From positions 5,367-41,672 of the forward strand of contig DKEW01000043.1 in the NCBI GenBank assembly GCA_002452265.1: DNA of 36,306 bases, given 5' to 3'. The DNA comes from Pelobacter sp. UBA6812 (GTDB lineage Bacteria > Desulfobacterota > Desulfuromonadia > Desulfuromonadales > Syntrophotaleaceae). A program made the translations under genes and the position numbers. The notes beneath the pieces are model-generated. The model did not search any database and was not told where the DNA came from. It was given only the letters and a program-made list of their open reading frames with translations. Of the stretch, positions 25,279 to 31,669 are shown one piece after another; within the stretch, counting starts at the first letter, position 1, and each line of letters begins with the position of its first letter.

Positions 25279-26706
25279 TCAATGGGCAACCCCCTGTACT
25301 CCCCTTGTCAACTCCTCATCCATCCAGCCCCCGCCAAGGGCCCGGGCAAGGGTAATGCGATCGGCGATAAATTGCCGGCGCGCTGCCAGAAGCTGACTCT
25401 GGGCATCGAAATGCAGCCCCTGGGCGGTAAGGACCGGCAGATATTCGGAGAGTCCCTGCAAATAGCGGTCGAGCGCCAACCGCAAGGCAGCGGCGCTGGC
25501 CTCCTCGCTCTGGCGCAAGCGAGCGATGCGCTCTTCGCCGGTACGAGCAGCGGCCAGGGCATCTTCGACCTCACGAAAGGCGGTCAATACGGATTTATGG
25601 TATCCGGCAAGGTTTTCACGAAAAACGGCCCTGCTGCGATCCACCTCAGCGGCCCTCCTGCCACCATCGTAGAGAGGCTGGGCAAGGTTGAGCAGCAGAT
25701 TCCAGAAGATGTTGCCCGAGGCGAGCAGGTCACCCAATTCGACACTTTGTCCTCCGTAGCTGCCGGTCAGGCGCAACGCGGGAAAACGCTCGGCAATCGC
25801 GGCGGCGATGCGGGCATCACTGGCCTGCAGGCGCAACAGGCCAGCCTCTACGTCAGGCCGGCGTACCAGCAATTGGGACGGCAGTCCCGCCGAAAAATCG
25901 GGAATCACCTGCGGCAACTGCCGATGCTGGTTGACCACGTCGCGCCCGGGATAACGGCCGAGCAATACCGCCAGGGCGTGCTCGGCAGTTGCCAGAGCGT
26001 TTTCGAACTGGGGCCGGCGGGAACGGACAGCCGCAAGATTCTGGCGAGACTGGTAGACATCCAGAGGAGGCACCAGCCCTTCGCGATAACGGCGCTCCAC
26101 CCGCTCCAGGGTGTCGGCAAATGCAGCGATATTGCGATCGGCAAGTTCAAGCTGTGCCCGTTGTTCCAGAGTCAGGAAATAGAGATCGGCAATCTGGGCG
26201 GAAAGACTCAGATACAGAGACTTGAGTTCCTCGCGCGAAGCAGCCTGTTCAAGACGGGCTGCCTCGGTACGAGAGGCGAGCTTGCGCCAGACATCGAGTT
26301 CAAAACTGGCGGGAAGCGACAGGGAATAGGTATCTGCGGTAACCGCACCGGTCAGACCGACCGCTTGCCGACGGCGGCCTCCGGTCCCGGCAAGGTCGAG
26401 GACAGGGAGTTGCGCTGCGCCTGATGTGCGTACCAGCGCCTCGGCCTGTTCAAGCCGGGCAAACGCCTGCTGCAAATCGGGATTGGCGGTGAAGGCCTCG
26501 CTCATCAGAGCATTAAGATCCGCATCGCCAAAGCTTTCCCACCAATGTTCCAGGGCCGAAAAGGGCTCACCCGCAGCGGAAGACTCCACATACCCCTGCG
26601 GAACGGGAAATGGCAAGGTTGCCTGCTGCGACTGATGCAGAGTGCAACCGCCGCCGAAGAGTAAAAGCAGACCGCAACCATTGAGGAAAAAAGGTCTCAG
26701 TCGCAT
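25279..26706 (-). CDS. Outer-membrane efflux lipoprotein (TolC/NodT family)
   Basis: 475-aa outer-membrane factor. A lipoprotein signal peptide ends at FGGGC (lipidated Cys21), and two repeated OEP halves follow (WWESFGDADLNALMSEAFTANPDLQQAFARL, and LLVRRPDVEAGLLRLQASDARIAAA in the second half), the standard NodT pattern. It provides the outer-membrane duct of the pump. The ATG at 26704-26706 lies inside the end of the TetR gene (10-nt overlap) and has a GGAGG site, so the two are translationally coupled. The adaptor gene starts 102 nt downstream. Order OMF-MFP-RND is less common than MFP-RND-OMF. Confidence 0.92.
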   Translation of the reverse strand: MRLRPFFLNGCGLLLLFGGGCTLHQSQQATLPFPVPQGYVESSAAGEPFSALEHWWESFGDADLNALMSEAFTANPDLQQAFARLEQAEALVRTSGAAQLPVLDLAGTGGRRRQAVGLTGAVTADTYSLSLPASFELDVWRKLASRTEAARLEQAASREELKSLYLSLSAQIADLYFLTLEQRAQLELADRNIAAFADTLERVERRYREGLVPPLDVYQSRQNLAAVRSRRPQFENALATAEHALAVLLGRYPGRDVVNQHRQLPQVIPDFSAGLPSQLLVRRPDVEAGLLRLQASDARIAAAIAERFPALRLTGSYGGQSVELGDLLASGNIFWNLLLNLAQPLYDGGRRAAEVDRSRAVFRENLAGYHKSVLTAFREVEDALAAARTGEERIARLRQSEEASAAALRLALDRYLQGLSEYLPVLTAQGLHFDAQSQLLAARRQFIADRITLARALGGGWMDEELTRGVQGVAH

Positions 26707-27335
26707 GGCGCCTCCATCCCCATCTTCAGAAAATTCACCAGCATGGCGGTAAGTGCATCCGCATCGGGGCGCGGCGTAACTCCCGCCGGAAGGATCTGGA
26801 AACGGCCGGCCAGGCACGTGGCGTGGCTTAGCGCCCCGAGAGAAAAATGCAAACGCCAGAAACGCTCCGTGTCCGACAATTCAGGAAGGGCTTCCCCCAG
26901 CATATCGTAGATAAGAAGAAAAAGAGGCTTCATCAACTGCATGAAGAGATTGCGAATAGTATCATCCGGTTCGGCGATAGCTCTGCCGACCAGTTGAATG
27001 AAAGCTTCGGCCCCCGGCCCGCTGTCGCGAAAAGCGAGAGTCGGCTCGATAAAAGCCCGCAGCACCGCCTCCGTTGCCGGCCGCACGCCAGACTGCCGCG
27101 CTGCCATGCGCAGAGCCTCCAACCGCTCCTGACGAACTTGGTTGAGAGGCACCAGACGCCGGTTCAGAACCGCTTCAAGCAGAGCCTCCTTGGAGCCGAA
27201 ATGATATTTCACCGCGGCAAGATTAGCTTCGGCTTTGCCGGTAACGGCGCGCAGTGACGTACTGTGGAACCCCTCGGCGGCAAACAGGCTTTCGGCCGCG
27301 TCGAGCAGGCGTTGTTTGGTATCCGGTTGACTCAT
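26697..27335 (-). CDS. TetR family repressor (CecR/DUF1956-like)
   Basis: 212-aa transcriptional regulator. The N-terminal HTH (TKQRLLDAAESLFAAEGFHSTSLRAV, then ANLAAVKYHFGSKEALL) is canonical. The C-terminal ligand domain contains FIEPTLAF, LVGRAIAEPDDTIRNLFMQLMKP and FWRLHFSLGALSH, resembling the CecR/YbiH group that controls efflux genes. ATG at 27333-27335 with a GGAGAGG site; an upstream in-frame start lacks one. It is the first gene of the efflux operon, and a palindrome lies inside the promoter 45 bp upstream, so it should repress itself together with the pump. Confidence 0.92.
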   Translation of the reverse strand: MSQPDTKQRLLDAAESLFAAEGFHSTSLRAVTGKAEANLAAVKYHFGSKEALLEAVLNRRLVPLNQVRQERLEALRMAARQSGVRPATEAVLRAFIEPTLAFRDSGPGAEAFIQLVGRAIAEPDDTIRNLFMQLMKPLFLLIYDMLGEALPELSDTERFWRLHFSLGALSHATCLAGRFQILPAGVTPRPDADALTAMLVNFLKMGMEAPCD

Positions 27336-27378
27336 AACCTCTCCATTAGACAGGAATATACACCGTGAATCTCTCCGC

Positions 27379-27408
27379 ATTAAAACAAACGTTTGATTTA
27401 TCCGTCAA
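27379..27408 (-). promoter_or_regulatory. TetR-operon promoter with embedded operator
   Basis: Minus-strand TTGACG (27403-27408) and TTTAAT (27379-27384) are 18 bp apart. Between and over them lies a 20-bp palindrome at 27381-27400 with core CAAACGTTTG and outer arms TAAA/TTTA, where only one base pair is asymmetric. A repressor bound here would cover the spacer and the -10 element. The site is about 50 bp before the TetR ATG. Confidence 0.8.
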
Positions 27409-27518
27409 GAACAATTCTTCATGCATCAGGCCGTGCAGAACACACTGCGGATTACAGCGGCCCCAAAGCGGGCCCGTCGGAAGCAAATTTTCAGGTATAG
27501 CACAACTACCGAGGGCAT

Positions 27519-27553
27519 AAAAAAAGCCGCCCGAACCAAACGGTTCGAACGGC
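27519..27553 (-). terminator. Rho-independent terminator behind the AOR gene
   Basis: On the minus strand GCCG...CGAACC pairs with GGTTCG...CGGC (27526-27553) with a 4-nt loop and two small internal mismatches, and is followed by seven T. It ends the aor transcript about 110 nt after the stop. Confidence 0.85.
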
Positions 27554-27590
27554 AAGGCAGCATCGGTTAGGACGCAGGAGTTGCAAAGCA

Positions 27591-27634
27591 GTCGGGATAG
27601 AGGCACCCACCCGGAAGGGCGCCCCTATCCCGAC
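27591..27634 (-). other. Long hairpin in the AOR 3' untranslated region
   Basis: A 10-bp perfect stem GTCGGGATAG / CTATCCCGAC encloses further paired G/C segments (44 nt in all). It starts 28 nt after the aor stop and lacks a U tract, so it is not a simple terminator. It precedes the true terminator on the same transcript and could protect the 3' end of the mRNA. Confidence 0.6.
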
Positions 27635-27662
27635 ATGGCGAAAGACAAGATCTTTCGCGTTA

Positions 27663-29390
27663 TCAGAAATTCCAGAATTCGTCGATTTCAGCCGGGCTGA
27701 AATCCCAGATGGCGTCATGCGGCGGACAAGTTTCAAGGGAGAAGAATTCGGGCAACCGGTCATCGACATTGCTCATGCCGGCTGCCAGGTTAAATTCGTG
27801 CTCCAGCTTGAGAATCTTTTTGCCCAGTTCGGCAACGCCAGCATGATCCAGTTCGATGCCGAAACGGGCCGCTACCATATCGTTAAGGGCATCGGCGCAT
27901 TCGGGGATATCGAGCATCGGGAAAGCCACGAACACGCACATGCCGGTACTGTCGATAACCGCCGTACCGATCTGCAGGTTGCGGGACAGTTCAACCTGCC
28001 CTTCCTTGCTCAAGGGATCGACGAAACCGCCGCACTTGAGAATATTGGTGGCGATACAGTAACCGGCAGTATGGTCCGCCCCCATGGTGGAAGTGGCATA
28101 GGTGATGCCAATACCTTTAACCGAACGGGGATCGTAGGCCGGAATACCCTGATTCTTGACCACCGGTACGCGAGTCAGACCATAAGCATGGCCAACCGAA
28201 GCGGTACCGTTACCGATAATGTGCCCAAGCGCTGTGCCCTTGCCAACTTCTTCGCGCAGCAAGCGGATAGCACCCTTGCCATCCCCCCAGGGAATGATGC
28301 CGGCTTCCATGACCACGCCCATGGTAACAACACCCTCGATAGAGTCGATGCCGATATCGTCCATGATATTGTCGCAGGTGGCGATATCGTCCAGGTCTTC
28401 GATCAGGCAGTCGGCACCCAGACCCCAGATCGTTTCATACTCAAAACCGGAGGTCAGATAATTTCCGTCTTTATCGTTGTACACCTGGGAACACTGAATA
28501 ATGCAGCCGGCATGACAACCATGCTTGGGATGGCCATTGCGCGCCACGATCGTGTCGTACATCGTTTCGCCGGACACCTTGTCGTGATGTTCCCACTGCC
28601 CGTAGCGAAAGTTTTTGGTCGGCAAGCCGCCGGCTTCGTTAAGAATATTAACCAGTATGTTGGTGCCGTAAGTCGGCAGTCCCTGACCGGTAACCGGGTG
28701 ATCCAGTATGGCTTTGGCAAAAACGCGGGCAGCTTTTTTGAACTTATCGGGATCGGCAATCTCTACCTTGCCAGCGCCGGTACCGTCTACCGTGATGCAT
28801 TTAATCTTCTTGGAACCCATAACCGCGCCCATGCCGCCACGCCCGTGGGAACGAATCTTGTGATCCGGATCTTTTACGGAGATATTGGCCGCGGCCATGC
28901 GCCTTTCCCCGGGGATGCCGATGGTCATGACACCGATCTTGTCCCCAAAGCGTTTTTCCATCTCCCCGATAACGGCAAAATTCTGCATGCCGACCACCTC
29001 GGTCTCCTCGTGGATCGTCACGCCATCTTTATCGACATGCAAGCGATACCATTTGTCTTCAGCGGGACGCCCCTCGATGATCATGGCGTGTATACCCAAT
29101 TTGGCAAACTGCTGAGCTGTAGTGCCGCCGGCGTTGGACTCCTTGATACCGTAAGTCAGCGGGCTCTTACCGCCGAGAGACATGCGCCCGGAGTTGGCAG
29201 CCGGGGTGCCCGACAGCATGCCGGGAGCAAAGACAAGTTTATTGTTGGGACCGAGCGGGTGACAGGTCGGCTTCACCTCTGCTGCCACGATCGTGGTGGT
29301 AAGGGCACGGCCACCGAGGGTCTTCCATGCGGCGGGTACTTCCTCGGTCTTGACCGTAAGATCAGACATATTTACGCGAACGATGTGCAT
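27663..29390 (-). CDS. aor: Tungsten-containing aldehyde:ferredoxin oxidoreductase
   Basis: 575-aa AOR-family enzyme that would oxidise aldehydes to carboxylic acids (or the reverse) with ferredoxin, in the cytoplasm, using a bis-tungstopterin and one [4Fe-4S] cluster. The N-terminal domain has GGRALTTTIV, NKLVFAPGMLSGTPAANSGRMS and GGKSPLTYGIKESNAGG. The pterin-binding parts include RGGMGAVMGSKKIK. Cluster ligands are C292, C296 and C300 (GCHAGCIIQC) plus C485 (STGMC). The first spacing is C-x3-C, whereas the Pyrococcus AOR has C-x2-C-x3-C. The ATG at 29388-29390 (MHIVRVNMSDLTV) has GGGAGG about 11 nt upstream and gives the family length; the frame is open 81 codons further but that part overlaps the structured leader. 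It is preceded by a PAS-LuxR regulator and followed by two hairpins. Confidence 0.93.
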   Translation of the reverse strand: MHIVRVNMSDLTVKTEEVPAAWKTLGGRALTTTIVAAEVKPTCHPLGPNNKLVFAPGMLSGTPAANSGRMSLGGKSPLTYGIKESNAGGTTAQQFAKLGIHAMIIEGRPAEDKWYRLHVDKDGVTIHEETEVVGMQNFAVIGEMEKRFGDKIGVMTIGIPGERRMAAANISVKDPDHKIRSHGRGGMGAVMGSKKIKCITVDGTGAGKVEIADPDKFKKAARVFAKAILDHPVTGQGLPTYGTNILVNILNEAGGLPTKNFRYGQWEHHDKVSGETMYDTIVARNGHPKHGCHAGCIIQCSQVYNDKDGNYLTSGFEYETIWGLGADCLIEDLDDIATCDNIMDDIGIDSIEGVVTMGVVMEAGIIPWGDGKGAIRLLREEVGKGTALGHIIGNGTASVGHAYGLTRVPVVKNQGIPAYDPRSVKGIGITYATSTMGADHTAGYCIATNILKCGGFVDPLSKEGQVELSRNLQIGTAVIDSTGMCVFVAFPMLDIPECADALNDMVAARFGIELDHAGVAELGKKILKLEHEFNLAAGMSNVDDRLPEFFSLETCPPHDAIWDFSPAEIDEFWNF

Positions 29391-29440
29391 AGTGTTGATT
29401 TCCTCCCAATGCGAAATAACAGGAACGGGACTGCGGTTTA

Positions 29441-29536
29441 TCTCCTTTCCAAACGCGGGAGGCACCGCCGTTTCCAGCGAAACCCTTTGGCCAGCCACCC
29501 TGAGGACCTTCCCCTTAGGCGGGACTGGCTCGGAGA
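29441..29536 (-). promoter_or_regulatory. Candidate Moco/Tuco-type riboswitch in the AOR leader
   Basis: On the minus strand the element opens with TCTCCGAGCC (from 29536) and closes with GGAAAGGAGA (to 29441), so TCTCC and GGAGA form a closing helix. Inside are a 7-bp helix GCCAGTC / GGCTGGC, a hairpin GTTTC-GCTG-GAAAC and a G/C helix GCGG / CCGC. From memory, CTCCGAGCC and a GGAAAG-type 3' side are features of the molybdenum-cofactor RNA motif, and the compact size of about 96 nt would suit the variant linked to tungsten cofactor. The position before a tungstopterin enzyme fits. No covariance model was run; the call rests on motif memory, visible pairing and context. Confidence 0.5.
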
Positions 29537-29607
29537 CTACTGCGCACCAGGAGACTGCTAAATCCAGCCGCAAGTCGCCAGATACGCGAAAGAACCGTTT
29601 GTTTGCA

Positions 29608-29616
29608 TTTATAGCA
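29608..29616 (-). promoter_or_regulatory. Extended -10 promoter of the AOR gene
   Basis: Minus-strand TGCTATAAA is an extended -10 element. A start near 29601 would put the structured element 65 nt into the transcript and leave about 210 nt before the aor ATG. The -35 match is poor (CTGTTT at an 18-bp spacing), which would suit an activator-dependent promoter. Confidence 0.45.
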
Positions 29617-29658
29617 CACGGGGAAAGCATCAAACAGGTTAGCTATCGGGGTATTAAA

Positions 29659-29676
29659 GGGTATATTGACATACCC
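29659..29676. repeat. Inverted repeat upstream of the AOR promoter (candidate operator)
   Basis: GGGTAT and ATACCC are separated by 6 bp (ATTGAC), a perfect 6+6 dyad. A half-site-like GGGTAT also occurs a few bases to the left (29649-29654). The repeat lies about 45 bp upstream of the proposed -10, a normal place for an activator such as the LuxR-type protein encoded next to it. Confidence 0.4.
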
Positions 29677-29775
29677 GAACGAACACAAAACCGCATATAG
29701 TCGTGTTCAATGATGTATACACCGGAAAGATTTTGTGTTTAAAAAGAATAAACGGGGTTATGGCGGGTACAGACT

Positions 29776-31302
29776 TTAGATATCGTCCACAGATGCAAGC
29801 TGAGAGCGACGCCCTATAAGGTAGGAGTGAAGGTTGACGGTTTTACCGCGCAAACCCAGTTTACGGCGAATGTTTTTGCGATGTGTCTGAACTGTTTCGA
29901 ACGCCAGATTCATAGCTTCGCAGATATCCTTGGTGGAACTCCCCGCCTGGACAAACTGGCATATACGTATCTCCGTTTTGCTCAGTTTCAACAAACTGGC
30001 ATCAATTTCCGAGGCAGTACCGCCGGTTAGTCCGACAAGCTGCTCCCGCACCAGATCCAGATAGCTTCCACGAATATTCGCGGAAGGTTCAGCGCCAACA
30101 CGGTCCAGTGCCGGCAGCAACTGGGTACGAATCCTTCTGGCCAGGTTATTTTCAAACTCCTTGCGATCACCATCAACGCTCTTCATGACGTTACGCAGAG
30201 TTACGTTCATTTCTTCAACCTGCTGCTTTTCCATGAGCAAGCGTTCTTCCAGGGCTTTTTGACGGGAAATATCCCGAACGATGACCGGCCAGAAAATACG
30301 TCCGTCGATTTCAACGCGAGTTACCATGAAACTGGTCGGCAGCATGGTGCCATCGGAGCGCCGCACTTGAATTTCGGCACTCATACTCGATTCTTCGTTC
30401 AAAGCGCCAACGCAGGAGATCAAGGTCCAGCGGCCCTGATTGTCGGTCAGATCGCGCAGATCCTTACCGATCAAAAGGTCGGGAGAGCACGCATGGATCT
30501 GCCCTGCCCGCTGATTGGCCTTGACGATATGATAATCGTCACTCAGCAGCAGAATACCGTTACCGACAGAATCAAAAATGAGGCGCAACATCTTTTCCGA
30601 ATTGGCCAGCGCATGGGTTCGTTCGGCAACCAGCTTTTCAAGATGTTGACGACTGTCAACCAACCAGGTTATGTCATTAAGGATCAGAATGAAACCGACC
30701 GGCACCTGGGCGGGCGGGTCAAAGGGTACCAACCGCAGATTAAACCACTGGCCCGCCTCGGCGAGATAGATTTCATGGTGGTCTTCCGGCGTATAAGCGG
30801 CCAACACCTGCTGCAGTTCGTTTCCGGGCAATTCCAACAACTGCCAGAAAGGTACGCTGCGCCAGGCCCTCCCTGCAAAAAAGTGTTCAGCAGCCGGATT
30901 AAGTAGCGTAACCATCCCCTCGTGGTCCGTAACCATTACCAGGTTGGTGGTAGCGGAAAAAATGCTCTGTAACTGATTGCGCTCCAGATCCAAAAACTGG
31001 TGCGCCGCCGAAAGCTGCCCAACCGGTGACCCCGATTGCTGAGTGGAAGCCACTGCCGGGGGCGCCTTTAAATTACTCTCCAGCCCATGAACCCGCGGGA
31101 TTTCAACATCTTTGCCACCGGTGTTTTCCGGAACAAGCTGCTCAACAAGGCTTAGGACATTTCTCAAACGTTCAAGAGACAATGGACTATGTTCTAAGGC
31201 AGCATGATCCGCACCTACTATCCGGGCGAGCTGATCCAGTTGTTCCCTGATCCGGGTCAAAGCTTCCGAAACCTGTATAGCGCCTTCCTTGAACTGCTGC
31301 AT
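29776..31302 (-). CDS. PAS-PAS-LuxR-type HTH regulator
   Basis: 508-aa cytoplasmic one-component regulator. An N-terminal helical part (residues 1-100) is followed by a PAS domain (LQSIFSATTNLVMVTDHEGMVTLLNPAAEHFF), a short coiled coil (RQHLEKLVAERTHALANSE), a second PAS/PAC (LIFDSVGNGILLLSDDYHIVKANQRA, ending VIVRDISRQKALEERL), another coiled coil, and a C-terminal LuxR/GerE HTH (LSKTEIRICQFVQAGSSTKDICEAMNLAFETVQTHRKNIRRKLGL). Start is the ATG at 31300-31302 with an AGGGGAG site; a TTG 27 nt upstream is unlikely. There is no receiver domain, so the PAS domains probably take the signal. It lies 385 nt upstream of aor on the same strand, making aor a likely target. Confidence 0.88.
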   Translation of the reverse strand: MQQFKEGAIQVSEALTRIREQLDQLARIVGADHAALEHSPLSLERLRNVLSLVEQLVPENTGGKDVEIPRVHGLESNLKAPPAVASTQQSGSPVGQLSAAHQFLDLERNQLQSIFSATTNLVMVTDHEGMVTLLNPAAEHFFAGRAWRSVPFWQLLELPGNELQQVLAAYTPEDHHEIYLAEAGQWFNLRLVPFDPPAQVPVGFILILNDITWLVDSRQHLEKLVAERTHALANSEKMLRLIFDSVGNGILLLSDDYHIVKANQRAGQIHACSPDLLIGKDLRDLTDNQGRWTLISCVGALNEESSMSAEIQVRRSDGTMLPTSFMVTRVEIDGRIFWPVIVRDISRQKALEERLLMEKQQVEEMNVTLRNVMKSVDGDRKEFENNLARRIRTQLLPALDRVGAEPSANIRGSYLDLVREQLVGLTGGTASEIDASLLKLSKTEIRICQFVQAGSSTKDICEAMNLAFETVQTHRKNIRRKLGLRGKTVNLHSYLIGRRSQLASVDDI

Positions 31303-31669
31303 TGCCGCTCCCCTCTCTTTTTCTGCCAAGATTCACCAGACCGCCTCGAAACCTTGGCCGGATGCCCGCATACTCGAACATCTTCAGCAAAATGTAAAGC
31401 GAAGCATCCTTCACCGGAAACACCCAAATAAAAAGTCAATCCTAATTAGATAATAAATTTTTTCTTGACCACCTAACGATAAATATAAATAATGATTTTT
31501 TGTTACATATTTCTTCCTCATCAAACAATAAAAATTTTTGGTTTTGGCAAAGAGTTCACAGGGCTTTGCCTTTGGGTCTTTGAAGCTTCGCGACAGATAT
31601 CCAGGCAACAGATTCACTTTCATGCGACAGCGCAATGGTTCCTTGGCGCATGGCCTCTCTGGACTATTA
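31303..31669. other. Divergent intergenic region PAS-LuxR / GGDEF gene
   Basis: 367 bp. Positions 31430-31540 are strikingly AT-rich. The region holds the plus-strand promoter (31465-31493) and a leader of about 170 nt with a 7-bp hairpin, GGCAAAG (31546-31552) with CTTTGCC (31564-31570). A second helix ATGCG / CGCAT (31622-31650) is possible. No minus-strand promoter for the PAS-LuxR gene was obvious. Confidence 0.5.
31465..31493 (+). promoter_or_regulatory. Promoter of the GGDEF-EAL gene
   Basis: TTGACC (31465-31470) and AATAAT (31488-31493) are spaced 17 bp apart in an AT-rich context. The start would be near 31500, which gives an unusually long leader of about 170 nt to the first well-placed ATG. 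Confidence 0.55.

Larger units (their letters stand above)
29391..29775. other. 385-bp regulatory region upstream of the AOR gene
   Basis: Non-coding on both strands as far as I can judge. From the regulator side towards aor it holds an 18-bp inverted repeat (29659-29676), an extended -10 promoter (29608-29616), a leader of roughly 210 nt with the structured element at 29441-29536, and the ribosome site. A second weak repeat, GTGT...ACAC with a TGTATACA core, lies around 29703-29722. I saw no terminator for the upstream regulator gene. Confidence 0.55.

Noticed and set aside
31541..31660. Possible GEMM (c-di-GMP) riboswitch in the leader of the GGDEF gene
   Set aside because: GGCAAAG and GGGTCTT segments are reminiscent, but the GGCAAACC / GCAAAGCC core, the GAAA-type P1 hairpin and the 3' G-rich helix are not present in the right order.
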